From Micromonosporaceae bacterium (lineage in GTDB: Bacteria > Actinomycetota > Actinomycetes > Mycobacteriales > Micromonosporaceae): DNA of 8,189 nt. Positions 1 to 6,518 of this stretch are shown here, piece after piece. The notes below the pieces were generated by a model. That model made no database searches. It was not told the DNA's origin and was given only the letters and a program-made list of their open reading frames with translations. Location of the stretch: positions 1-8,189 of the forward strand of contig JADGHA010000167.1 in assembly GCA_019689695.1 (NCBI GenBank), read 5' to 3'. Made by a program: the position numbers and the translations under genes. Positions within the stretch are counted from its first letter, which is position 1, and each line of letters starts with the position of its first letter.

Positions 1-793
1 CCGCGACGGCGCCGGCGAACAGGCCGAGCCCGGCGTCGAGCGCCTCACCGAGCGGGTCGAGGTCCTCGACCAGCGCGAGGTCCAGCCCGACCGCGGCCGC
101 GCCCGCCGACCGGATCAGGCCGACCGGCACGCGGGGCGCGCAGCAGTGCACCACCACCGGTACGCCCGCCTTCTCGATGACCGCCCGCAGCGCGGCCTCG
201 GCCGTCTCTGTCTCCACGGCGGGCAGCATGGAGAACCCGCTCTCGGTGGGCACCCGGCCGGCGAGCACCGCCGGCAGGGACGGCTCGTCGAGCTGCAGGA
301 GCACCGAGGCGGCCGGGATCCGGTTGCGCACCTGTGCCACGTGTCCGGCCAGGCCCTCGGCGAGCGAGGCGGTCAGGTCCCGCACCGCCCCCGGATCGCG
401 CAGCATCCGCCCGCCGATGGGCAGGTCGATCCCGGCGGCGAGGGTCCACGGCCCGGCCACCTGAACCTTGAACGGACCCTGGTAGCCGTCCGCCTGCTCG
501 GTCATCTGGTCCAGGTCGCGCTCCCACAGGTCCAGCGCCCGGCGCAGGTCGACACCGGGCCGGGAGGCCGCCCGCCAGCGCGCCGCGTACAGCTCCACCG
601 GCAGGTCGACCAGCAGCGCCGCGCCGCGGCCGATCATGTCCGCGCCCGGCCCGCGGGCCGGCAGCTCGGGCAGGTGCGGCAGGTCGGGCAGCTCGCCGAG
701 CACCACCCGCTGCGCCTCCGCGATGTCGGTCCCGGGCAGCGAACCGACCCCGGTCGCCGCGCCCCGCGGCCACGGCCACGGCGTCCCGGTCAT
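1..793 (-). CDS. MetE C-terminal-like methionine synthase family protein, 3' end cut off by window edge
   Basis: Seen: an open frame from an ATG at 793 to the window edge, 264 codons with no stop. The protein resembles the catalytic (C-terminal) barrel of cobalamin-independent methionine synthase. It has an early GVGSLPG motif (residues 15-21), a VQVAGPWTLA segment (110-119), QLDEPSL (167-173) and VVHCCAP (214-220). H216 and C218 fit the HxC zinc-ligand pattern of MetE. There is no N-terminal MetE domain, so it is a short form like the Rv3015c-type proteins of actinobacteria. Those lie near ligA and have no firmly established substrate. The ATG overlaps the mnmA stop (ATGA, 790-793), so translational coupling is likely; a G-rich stretch (GGTAGGGG) lies just upstream. 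Classic methionine synthesis is not assured, because the methyl donor may not be methyl-tetrahydrofolate. Family call is firm; exact reaction is uncertain. Confidence 0.85.
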   Translation of the reverse strand, partial: MTGTPWPWPRGAATGVGSLPGTDIAEAQRVVLGELPDLPHLPELPARGPGADMIGRGAALLVDLPVELYAARWRAASRPGVDLRRALDLWERDLDQMTEQADGYQGPFKVQVAGPWTLAAGIDLPIGGRMLRDPGAVRDLTASLAEGLAGHVAQVRNRIPAASVLLQLDEPSLPAVLAGRVPTESGFSMLPAVETETAEAALRAVIEKAGVPVVVHCCAPRVPVGLIRSAGAAAVGLDLALVEDLDPLGEALDAGLGLFAGAVA

Positions 794-1929
794 GCCGCCC
801 CTACCGGCACGCCCCGCCCGGTCTCCGGCAGCGCCTGGCTGATGGTGGCCGAGCCGATCACCACGTCACCGGCGGGATCCGGGCGGTACGCCACGATGGC
901 CTGACCCGGCGCGACGCCCCGGACCGGCCGGTGCAGATGAGCAGTGAGCCGCCCGCCGGCCAGCGTGACCGTCGCCGGGACCGTCTCGCCATGCGCCCGC
1001 ATCTGCACCTCGCACTCCACCGTGGTCGGCTCACCGCAGGTCCACACCGGATGGTCACCGTACACGGTAGACACATCCAGTGCCTCGGCCGGACCGACGG
1101 TGACGGTCCGCGTCACCGGGGTGACAGACAGCACGTACCGCGGGCGGCCGTCCGGCGCCGGCCGGGTCAGCCGCAGCCCGCGCCGCTGGCCCACGGTGTA
1201 CGCGTACGCGCCCTGGTGCGTGCCGAGCACCTCGCCGGTCTGCGCGTCGACCACCTCGCCGGGCGCCTCGCCGAGCCGCTCGGCGAGGAAACGGCGGGTG
1301 TCGCCGTCGGCGATGAAGCAGATGTCGTGGGAGTCGGGCTTGTCCGCGACCGCCAGCCCGCGCCGGGCCGCCTCCGCCCGCACCTGCGCCTTGGTGGAGT
1401 CGCCCAGCGGAAACATCGAATGGGCCAGCTGCTCGCGGGTCAGCACGGCCAGGACGTACGACTGGTCCTTGGCCAGGTCGACCGAGCGGCGCAGCCGGCC
1501 GTCCGGGCCCAGCCGGGCGTGGTGCCCGGTCACCACCGCGTCGAAGCCCAGGGCCAGCGCGCGGTCCAGCACCGCGGCGAACTTGATCTTCTCGTTGCAG
1601 CGCAGGCAGGGGTTCGGGGTACGCCCGGCGGCGTACTCGGCCACGAAATCCTCGATGACGTCGGCGTGGAACTGGGCGGCCAGATCCCAGACGTAGAACG
1701 GGATGCCGATCACGTCGGCGGCGCGTCGGGCGTCCCGGGCATCCTCCGGCGTGCAGCAGCCGCGCGCAACGGACCGGTGCGGGCGGGTCGCGAAGGCGGA
1801 CGCCGAACCAGACTGGGGGTTGCGCGCCAGGGCCAGGTGCACCCCGGTGACGTCGTGCCCGGCATCGACCGCGCGGGCCGCCGCCACCGCGGAGTCCACA
1901 CCCCCGGACATCGCCGCGAGCACTCTCAC
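790..1929 (-). CDS. mnmA: tRNA-specific 2-thiouridylase MnmA
   Basis: Transfers sulfur to the C2 position of wobble U34 in tRNAs for Lys, Glu and Gln, with ATP activating the uridine; cytoplasmic. Seen in the 379-residue product: the PP-loop SGGVDS (8-13), TGHHA (134-138), KDQSY (154-158) and GQRRGL (247-252). Cys108 in NPCLRCN is the expected nucleophile and Cys204 in SHDICF the expected partner cysteine. A C-terminal beta-barrel region ends with a PDPAGDVVIGSATI stretch. The start is GTG at 1929; V3 (GTG at 1923) is a possible alternative. No Shine-Dalgarno is visible, but a TAGGCT hexamer lies 6 bp upstream, suggesting a leaderless message. The loop before RGCC (about residues 37-56) is longer than I recall in mycobacterial TrmU and is bounded by a 9-bp inverted repeat. 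The upstream cysteine desulfurase is the probable sulfur source. Overlaps the next gene by 4 bp. Confidence 0.96.
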   Translation of the reverse strand: MRVLAAMSGGVDSAVAAARAVDAGHDVTGVHLALARNPQSGSASAFATRPHRSVARGCCTPEDARDARRAADVIGIPFYVWDLAAQFHADVIEDFVAEYAAGRTPNPCLRCNEKIKFAAVLDRALALGFDAVVTGHHARLGPDGRLRRSVDLAKDQSYVLAVLTREQLAHSMFPLGDSTKAQVRAEAARRGLAVADKPDSHDICFIADGDTRRFLAERLGEAPGEVVDAQTGEVLGTHQGAYAYTVGQRRGLRLTRPAPDGRPRYVLSVTPVTRTVTVGPAEALDVSTVYGDHPVWTCGEPTTVECEVQMRAHGETVPATVTLAGGRLTAHLHRPVRGVAPGQAIVAYRPDPAGDVVIGSATISQALPETGRGVPVGAA

Positions 1930-1935
1930 CGTGCC

Positions 1936-1941
1936 AGCCTA
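1936..1941 (-). promoter_or_regulatory. Candidate -10 hexamer (TAGGCT) for leaderless mnmA
   Basis: On the minus strand TAGGCT fits the actinobacterial TANNNT -10 consensus and sits 6 bp before the GTG start of mnmA. That is about the distance from a -10 box to the transcription start, so the mRNA could begin at the start codon. No convincing -35 box is present at normal spacing. This would let mnmA be transcribed apart from the desulfurase gene. Inference only. Confidence 0.4.
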
Positions 1942-1954
1942 TCCGGCGCGGCGC

Positions 1955-1969
1955 CCGGCCCCCGGCCGG
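1955..1969 (-). terminator. Perfect GC-only hairpin directly after the cysteine desulfurase stop codon
   Basis: A 6-bp perfect inverted repeat (CCGGCC / GGCCGG, loop of 3) ends one base from the TGA of the upstream gene. It has no T-tract, which is common for actinobacterial terminators or attenuators. It lies just upstream of the candidate mnmA -10 box, so it may partly separate the two genes' transcription. In this GC-rich DNA, 6-bp repeats also arise by chance. Confidence 0.3.
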
Positions 1970-3199
1970 TCAATGCGGTGGGGCCGCCTCACCGGCGGCG
2001 GACCTGCCGGCCGTGGGCCTGCCGGCGGCCGGCTTGCGGACCGCGCCTGCCCGGCGGGCCCGCTCCACCGCGCCCGGCAGCGCGGCGACCAGCGCATCGA
2101 CCTCCTCGGCGGTGGAGGTGTGGCCGAGTGTGAACCGCAGCGACGAACGAGCCCGGCCCTCGTCGGCGCCCATCGCGAGCAGCACGTGCGACGGCTGCGC
2201 GACGCCCGCCGAACACGCCGATCCGGTCGAGCAGGCGATCCCCTGGGCGTCCAGCAGGAGCAGCAGCGCGTCACCCTCGCAGCCGGGGAAGGAGAAGTGC
2301 GCGTTGCCGGGCAGCCGGTCCGCCGGGTCACCGTTGTAGACGGCGTCCGGCACCACCTCGCGTACGCGCTGGACCAGCTCGTCGCGCAGCGCGCCGACCC
2401 GGGCCGCGAACTCCTGCTGACCCTTGACCGCCGCCTCCACCGCCACCGCGAAGGCCACGATGCCGGGCACGTCCAGCGTCCCCGAGCGCACGTCGCGCTC
2501 CTGGCCCCCGCCGTGCAGCACGGGCGTGCACGGCGCGTCGCGGGCGAGCAGCAGCGCGCCGACGCCGATCGGCCCGCCCAGCTTGTGCCCGGTGACGGTG
2601 AGCGCGGCCGCGCCGCTGCTGGCGAAGTCCACCGGGATCTGGCCGACCGCCTGCACCGCGTCGGTGTGCAGCGGCACCCCGTACTCCGCCGCCAGCGCGG
2701 CCAGCTCCGGCACCGGCTGCACCGTGCCGACCTCGTTGTTCGCCCACATCGTCGAGACCACGGCGACCTCGTCGGCGTGCTCCGCCAGCGTTTCGCGCAG
2801 CGCGTCCACGCGGATCCGCCCGACCTCGTCCACCGGCAGCCAGTCGACCTGGGCGCCCTCCTGCCGGGCCAGCCACTCGACCGAGTCCAGCACCGCGTGG
2901 TGCTCGACCGCCCCGGCCACCACCCGGGTGCGGCGTGGCTCCGCGGCCCGCCGGGCCCAGAAGATCCCCTTCACCGCGAGGTTGTCGCTCTCCGTGCCGC
3001 CCGACGTGAAGATCACTTCGGACGGCCGGGCACCGAGCGCGGCGGCGATCCGTTCGCGCGCCTCCTCCACCCGCCGTCGGGCCTGCCGGCCGGGCGCGTG
3101 CAGCGATGACGCGTTGCCAACCTCGTGCGCAGTAGCCGCGTACGCCTCGATCGCCTCGGGCAGCATCGGCGTCGTGGCGGCGTGATCCAGATAGGCCAT
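1970..3199 (-). CDS. Cysteine desulfurase, group I (IscS/NifS type)
   Basis: PLP enzyme that removes sulfur from L-cysteine as an enzyme-bound persulfide, releasing alanine. Seen in the 409-residue product: N-terminal YLDHAATTP (3-11), FTSGGTESDN (64-73), EHH (99-101), WANNEVGT (152-159) and HTDAVQ (178-183, with D180 for PLP). TGHKLGGP (203-210) gives Lys206 as the PLP lysine. The mobile-loop STGSACS gives Cys329 as the persulfide cysteine; the short SGSAC-type loop is the group I form. Residues from about 385 onward form an Ala/Gly/Arg/Pro-rich tail beyond the usual fold. It lies 40 bp upstream of mnmA on the same strand, so supplying MnmA is the most natural role. A role in Fe-S assembly is also possible, as in the Rv3025c-type homologue. 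Start ATG at 3199; no Shine-Dalgarno is obvious. I leave the symbol blank because iscS and nifS are used inconsistently. Confidence 0.95.
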   Translation of the reverse strand: MAYLDHAATTPMLPEAIEAYAATAHEVGNASSLHAPGRQARRRVEEARERIAAALGARPSEVIFTSGGTESDNLAVKGIFWARRAAEPRRTRVVAGAVEHHAVLDSVEWLARQEGAQVDWLPVDEVGRIRVDALRETLAEHADEVAVVSTMWANNEVGTVQPVPELAALAAEYGVPLHTDAVQAVGQIPVDFASSGAAALTVTGHKLGGPIGVGALLLARDAPCTPVLHGGGQERDVRSGTLDVPGIVAFAVAVEAAVKGQQEFAARVGALRDELVQRVREVVPDAVYNGDPADRLPGNAHFSFPGCEGDALLLLLDAQGIACSTGSACSAGVAQPSHVLLAMGADEGRARSSLRFTLGHTSTAEEVDALVAALPGAVERARRAGAVRKPAAGRPTAGRSAAGEAAPPH

Positions 3200-3207
3200 C
3201 GCACAAC

Positions 3208-3213
3208 AGCCTA
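3208..3213 (-). promoter_or_regulatory. Candidate -10 hexamer (TAGGCT) for the cysteine desulfurase gene
   Basis: TAGGCT on the minus strand, 8 bp before the ATG at 3199, is the same hexamer as that before mnmA. With no ribosome-binding site in between, a leaderless transcript is plausible. The hexamer abuts the base of the long hairpin (3214-3320), so any -35 contact would fall inside that hairpin. No recognisable -35 sequence is seen. Confidence 0.4.
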
Positions 3214-3320
3214 GTGAATCCCCGACCCCTCACCCGTTGATCATGAGGTTAGCTGCGCCAAATGCTTGTTTTGTCGCTGCTGGTCCTGATCAACGGGGGC
3301 GAGTCGGTCGGGGATGTCAC
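3214..3320. repeat. Long imperfect inverted repeat (hairpin of about 43 pairs) filling the etfA-desulfurase gap
   Basis: Seen, outside to inside: 3214-3217 pair with 3317-3320; 3218-3227 with 3306-3315; 3229-3231 with 3301-3303. The core is 3233-3243 with 3287-3297, 11 perfect pairs (CCCGTTGATCA / TGATCAACGGG). Further in, 3245 pairs with 3286, 3247-3253 with 3279-3285, 3255-3257 with 3275-3277, and 3259-3262 with 3270-3273, around a 7-nt loop. Three consecutive pairs (3248-3250 with 3282-3284) are G-T type. These are wobble pairs in plus-strand RNA but A-C mismatches in minus-strand RNA. The foot includes the etfA stop codon. It could act as a terminator or processing signal for etfBA. It also resembles GTTGATCATG-type intergenic palindromes I recall from Micromonosporaceae genomes, which would make it one copy of a dispersed repeat. 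No target-site duplication is evident. Confidence 0.8.
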
Positions 3321-4273
3321 CTGCGCTTGCGGATCTCCTCGGCCGCCTGCGGAACGACCTTGTGCAGGTCGCCGACGACACCGAAGTCGGCCAGCTCGAA
3401 GATGGGGGCCTCGGGGTCCTTGTTGACCGCGACGATCACCTTGGAGGTCTGCATGCCGGCCCGGTGCTGGATCGCGCCGGAGATGCCCAGCGCGATGTAC
3501 AGCTGGGGGGAGACGGTCTTACCGGTCTGCCCGACCTGGAACTGGTGCGGGTAGAAGCCGGAGTCGACCGCCGCGCGGGACGCGCCGACCGCGCCGCCGA
3601 GCAGGTCGGCCAGCTCCTCCACCTGCTTGAAGTTCTCCGCCGAGCCCACGCCCCGGCCACCGGAGACCACGACCGACGCCTCGGTCAGCTCCGGCCGGGC
3701 GCCCTTGGCCTCGGCGACCCGCTCCACGATGCGGGCCAGCTTCGCCGACCCGTCCACGGCCACCTCCACCGCCGACACCTTCGCCTCGGCCGGCGCCGGT
3801 GTCGGGGTGAGCGAGTTCGGCCGCACGGTCACCAGCGGCAGGCCCCGGGTCACCCGGGAGGTGACGATGGTCGAGCCGGCGAAGATCGCCTGGGTGGCGG
3901 TGCCGTCCGCGGCCAGCCCGGTGACGTCGGTGAGCAGGCCGTTGTCCAGCTTCACCGCCAGCCGCCCGGCGATCTCCTTGCCCTCCTGCGTCGAGCCCAG
4001 CAGCACCGCCGCCGGCGACACCTGCCGCACCAGGTCGGCCAGCGCCGCCGCCTTCGGCGCCACCAGGTACCCGTCCAGATCCTCGTGCTCGGCCGCGTAC
4101 ACCGTCGCCGCGCCATACTCGGCCAGCTTGTCGACGACCGCGGCCGCCGCGCCCGGTGCGCCCAGCACCACCGCGGCCGGCGTGCCCAGCTCACGGGCCA
4201 GGGTGAGCATCTCCAGGGTGACCTTCTTGACCGCGCCACCCGCCTGCTCGACGACTACCAGAACCTCAGCCAT
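3317..4273 (-). CDS. etfA: Electron transfer flavoprotein alpha subunit
   Basis: FAD-carrying subunit of electron transfer flavoprotein, which collects electrons from acyl-CoA and similar dehydrogenases and passes them to a membrane quinone reductase. The product is 318 residues, a normal family length. Seen: N-terminal ETF fold (MAEVLVVVEQ), then the C-terminal FAD domain with SGGRGVGS (204-211), VGASRAAVDSG (229-239), QVGQTGKTVSPQLYIALGIS (246-265), GAIQH (266-270) and NKDPEAPIF (284-292). I chose ATG at 4273 because GGGGA lies 7 bp upstream (4281-4285). An in-frame TTG at 4279 is too close to that site. etfB ends 20 bp upstream, so the two are co-transcribed. The counterpart in M. tuberculosis is FixB, which works in beta-oxidation with the membrane protein EtfD. 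No dehydrogenase gene lies alongside here. Confidence 0.96.
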   Translation of the reverse strand: MAEVLVVVEQAGGAVKKVTLEMLTLARELGTPAAVVLGAPGAAAAVVDKLAEYGAATVYAAEHEDLDGYLVAPKAAALADLVRQVSPAAVLLGSTQEGKEIAGRLAVKLDNGLLTDVTGLAADGTATQAIFAGSTIVTSRVTRGLPLVTVRPNSLTPTPAPAEAKVSAVEVAVDGSAKLARIVERVAEAKGARPELTEASVVVSGGRGVGSAENFKQVEELADLLGGAVGASRAAVDSGFYPHQFQVGQTGKTVSPQLYIALGISGAIQHRAGMQTSKVIVAVNKDPEAPIFELADFGVVGDLHKVVPQAAEEIRKRR

Positions 4274-4293
4274 CTGCAAATCCCCAACCCGCC

Positions 4294-5088
4294 TCAGACG
4301 AACTTCTCGGACGCGAGGAACTCCACCAGCTTGACCCCGCCGTCACCCTCGTCGACCACCTTGGTGCCACCCTGCCGCGGCGGCCGCTTCGCGTGCTCCA
4401 CCACCGCCGAGTACGCCCCGGCCAGCCCGACCTCGGCGGCCGGGATGCCCAAATCGGCCAGGGACAGCGTGGTCACCGGCTTCTTCTTCGCCGCCATGAT
4501 CCCCTTGAACGACGGGTACCGCGGCTCGTTGATGGTGTCCCACACGCTCACCACCGCCGGGGTCGAGGCGGTCACCACCTCGTACCCCTCCTCCGTCTGC
4601 CGCTCGATCGTCAGGGTGGCTCCGCCCGCTCCGTTGGTGTCCACGGTCAGCTTCCGGGCCCCGGTCAACGCGGCGATGCCCATCCGCTCGGCGAGCATGT
4701 GCGGCATCACCTGCACCCGCCCGTCGGTGGACTCGGCACCGCAGAGGATCAGGTCCGGGTTCACCGTGCCCAGCGCGGCGGCGAGCACCTTCGACGTGGC
4801 CAGCGCGTCCGATCCGTGCAGCGCGTCGTCCACCACGTGCACGGCCTTGTCCGGGCCCATCGACAGCGCCTTGCGGATGGACTCGCCGGCCCGCTCCGGA
4901 CCCATGGTCAGCACGGTCACCTCGCCGCCGTGCGCTTCCTGGATCCGCAACGCCTCTTCTATGGCGTACTCGTCCATCTCGTTGATGACGTTGGTCGCCG
5001 ACTCCCGGTCGACGGTGTTGTCGTCAGATCGCAGGTTGCGTTCGGCACCGGAGTCCGGCACCTGCTTGACGAGAACCACGATGTTCAC
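4294..5088 (-). CDS. etfB: Electron transfer flavoprotein beta subunit
   Basis: AMP-binding partner of EtfA that recognises the donor dehydrogenases; soluble heterodimer. The product is 264 residues, normal for the family. Seen: MNIVVLVKQVPDS (1-13), INEMDEYAIEEAL (35-47), VTVLTMGP (57-64), LILCGAESTDG (113-123) and the C-terminal signature region IERQTEEGYEVVTASTPAVV (161-180). EPRYPSFKGIMAAKKKP (188-204) is the conserved loop before the C-terminal arm that wraps EtfA. The start is GTG at 5088, supported by a clear Shine-Dalgarno GAGGAG (5097-5102) 8 bp upstream. It is the first gene of etfBA, after a 122-bp gap. The TAACAT hexamer at 5161-5166 is the likely promoter element. The call is firm. 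Confidence 0.96.
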   Translation of the reverse strand: MNIVVLVKQVPDSGAERNLRSDDNTVDRESATNVINEMDEYAIEEALRIQEAHGGEVTVLTMGPERAGESIRKALSMGPDKAVHVVDDALHGSDALATSKVLAAALGTVNPDLILCGAESTDGRVQVMPHMLAERMGIAALTGARKLTVDTNGAGGATLTIERQTEEGYEVVTASTPAVVSVWDTINEPRYPSFKGIMAAKKKPVTTLSLADLGIPAAEVGLAGAYSAVVEHAKRPPRQGGTKVVDEGDGGVKLVEFLASEKFV

Positions 5089-5160
5089 TCGCGCTGCTCC
5101 TCACCACACCGAAAGTGCTGGCCGCGCCGGTGCCGGCGGGCGTCCTCGGCGCGTACCACG

Positions 5161-5166
5161 ATGTTA
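5161..5166 (-). promoter_or_regulatory. Candidate -10 hexamer (TAACAT) for etfBA
   Basis: TAACAT on the minus strand matches TANNNT and lies about 70 bp before the etfB start, in the only sizeable gap upstream of the operon. This would give a leader carrying a proper ribosome-binding site, unlike the leaderless-looking genes nearby. No good -35 match at 16-19 bp spacing is seen. Confidence 0.35.
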
Positions 5167-5199
5167 CGTGCGAGTAGGTAGCGGCGGACCAGCGGTGGT

Positions 5200-5215
5200 G
5201 GTGAGACAGCTCACC
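5200..5215 (-). terminator. Small perfect hairpin over the stop codon of the 5211-5615 gene
   Basis: GGTGAG and CTCACC form a 6-bp perfect inverted repeat with a 4-base loop (ACAG). The stop codon of the unknown-function gene lies in one arm. No T-tract follows on the minus strand. It could be a weak terminator before the etfBA promoter, or a chance repeat. Confidence 0.25.
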
Positions 5216-5615
5216 CGGCCAGCGCCTGCCGCACCCGGTCGATCATGTCGGCCTCCGGCTCGCTGACCCCCTGGGCGGTGCCGGCCACCCGGTTCACCGC
5301 GTCGACCACGGTCGATCGGTAGCGGTCCAGCTCCTGCGGCGCCTTCGCGGCCAGGATCGCCACCGCCCGCCGCAGCGCGGCAAGCAGCACGGACGCCTCC
5401 TCGGCCGGCGGCGGCTTGGGCAGCTTGGGCGGCGGGCCGCTGGTCAGCACCTCCCTGACCAGGCCGGAGGATCCAGCCAGCGCGGCGGTGGCGGCGAAGC
5501 TCTCGCGCAGCACGTTGACCACGCCCCGGTGATCGGCGTTGGAGACCAGGTAGACCGCCCCGAACGCGGCAGCCTTGAGCGCCTGCTTCTCCTCCTCGGT
5601 CAGCGGCTCGGCCAT
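5211..5615 (-). CDS. Small soluble helical protein of unknown function
   Basis: I do not recognise the family. With ATG at 5615 the product is 134 residues. Seen: a predicted helical N-terminal part (LTEEEKQALKAAAFGAVYLV, 5-24), then an alanine-rich region. A proline-rich linker, PPPKLPKPPP (61-70), follows, and then a second helical part with acidic and arginine residues. There is no signal peptide, membrane segment or cysteine. ATG at 5615 has GGAG 10 bp upstream (5626-5629). An earlier in-frame ATG at 5624 would leave that site only 1 bp away, so I prefer the later start; the longer form adds three residues. It follows the GNAT gene on the same strand by 21 bp, so the two are probably one transcript. 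Codon use is typical GC3-rich coding. No function is proposed. Confidence 0.75.
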   Translation of the reverse strand: MAEPLTEEEKQALKAAAFGAVYLVSNADHRGVVNVLRESFAATAALAGSSGLVREVLTSGPPPKLPKPPPAEEASVLLAALRRAVAILAAKAPQELDRYRSTVVDAVNRVAGTAQGVSEPEADMIDRVRQALAG

Positions 5616-5636
5616 GCCCACCATTCTCCGGGCACG

Positions 5637-6470
5637 TCACGTCCGCCGCGCAGGTCGGAAGACGTACGGCGTGGTGGTGGTGACCGGGACGAAGCCCATC
5701 CGCTCCAGGATCGGCCGGCTGTCGCCCGACGCGTCCACCTGCAGGTACGCGTAGCCGCGCTGGTCGGCCATCCGGGCGCGGTGCACGACCAGAGCCTTGT
5801 AGAGGCCGCGGCAGCGCCAGTCGGGCAGCGTGGAGCCGCCCCACAGCGTGGCGAAGGCGGTCCCGGGCACGTACCGCACCCAGCCGGCGCTGACCACCCC
5901 GTCGCTGGCCGGGACCGCCTGCTGCCCGGCCCCGGCCGCCTCGGCCACCAGCACCGTCACCCCCTGCGGATCCGCCGCGATCTCCTTCTCCAACGAGTCC
6001 GCGATTCCGGCGCGCGAGCCGCCCCAGACCGCCTCCTCCATCCGGGCGATCCGGTCGAGGTCCGCGCGGGCCGAGACCTCCCGCAGGCGTACGCCCTCCG
6101 GCAGCACCGGCATCGTGACCGCCAGCGGCGCCACCGGCCCGACCAGAACACTCTCCTGCTCCTCCGGCTCGAACCCGGCCGCCTGCAGCCGCCGCGGCAG
6201 GTCGGCCGGCTGGTCGTGGCCGTGCAGCTTCCACTCGACCTGCTCGCCGCGGCCGGCGAAGTAGTCCCGCTGCCGGCCGATCAGCGCGTCCAGCTCGTCG
6301 CCGGAGAGCCCGCCGAGGTCGGCGTAGGTGACCAGGCCCCCGCCGTCGAGCCCGACGAACCGCAGCACCAGCCCGTCCCGCTCGACGGTCACCCCGGCCG
6401 GCAACGCCGCGGGCACGCGGGCGCGCAGCTGGGCGTCGTACGCGGCGAGGAGCGTGCTCGGGTCGGTCAC
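5637..6470 (-). CDS. GNAT-family N-acetyltransferase
   Basis: Probable acetyl-CoA-dependent acyltransferase of unknown substrate; cytoplasmic. With GTG at 6470 the product is 277 residues. Seen: the C-terminal half (about 126-277) has the GNAT layout, with VRLREVSARADLDRIARMEE (127-146), SAGWVRYVPG (194-203) and the acetyl-CoA loop region DWRCRGLYKALV (217-228). It ends with LQVDASGDSRPILERMGF (243-260), typical of the last strand and helix. The N-terminal half ends in LQAAGFEPEEQESVLVG (95-111), which looks like the end of another, degenerate GNAT unit, so this may be a tandem form. The start is uncertain. GTG at 6470 has GGGGTG 6 bp upstream (6477-6482); GTG at 6479 is an in-frame alternative. 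A longer frame reaching 6581 would overlap the divergent gene and is unlikely. The divergent gap to the DUF202 gene is 54 bp. Confidence 0.85.
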   Translation of the reverse strand: MTDPSTLLAAYDAQLRARVPAALPAGVTVERDGLVLRFVGLDGGGLVTYADLGGLSGDELDALIGRQRDYFAGRGEQVEWKLHGHDQPADLPRRLQAAGFEPEEQESVLVGPVAPLAVTMPVLPEGVRLREVSARADLDRIARMEEAVWGGSRAGIADSLEKEIAADPQGVTVLVAEAAGAGQQAVPASDGVVSAGWVRYVPGTAFATLWGGSTLPDWRCRGLYKALVVHRARMADQRGYAYLQVDASGDSRPILERMGFVPVTTTTPYVFRPARRT

Positions 6471-6512
6471 ACCGTTCACCCCATCACATCCGCGCCCGGC
6501 GCGGGCCACCAA

Positions 6513-6518
6513 CATAAT
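6513..6518 (+). promoter_or_regulatory. Candidate -10 hexamer (CATAAT) for the DUF202 operon
   Basis: CATAAT lies 6 bp before the GTG at 6525 and is one base from TATAAT. It is one of the few AT-rich spots in this region. There is no Shine-Dalgarno before that GTG, so a leaderless transcript fits best. No clear -35 box is seen. Confidence 0.5.

Noticed and set aside
45..779. Minus-strand open frame rich in Arg, Ala and Gly overlapping the MetE-like gene
   Set aside because: It is an out-of-frame reading of the MetE-like gene, which has recognisable motifs and a start overlapping the mnmA stop.
931..3109. Long plus-strand open frames opposite mnmA and the cysteine desulfurase
   Set aside because: The translations are compositionally biased and contain no domain; the opposite strand encodes well-conserved enzymes.
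3214..3320. Insertion sequence or a classic MITE with target duplication
   Set aside because: There is no transposase and no visible target-site duplication beside the hairpin, so I call it only an inverted repeat of possible dispersed-repeat origin.
3314..5266. Very long plus-strand open frame antisense to etfA and etfB
   Set aside because: Its product is Arg/His/Gly/Pro/Ala-rich low complexity with no family resemblance, while the minus strand encodes clear EtfA and EtfB. Such antisense frames are expected in very GC-rich coding DNA.
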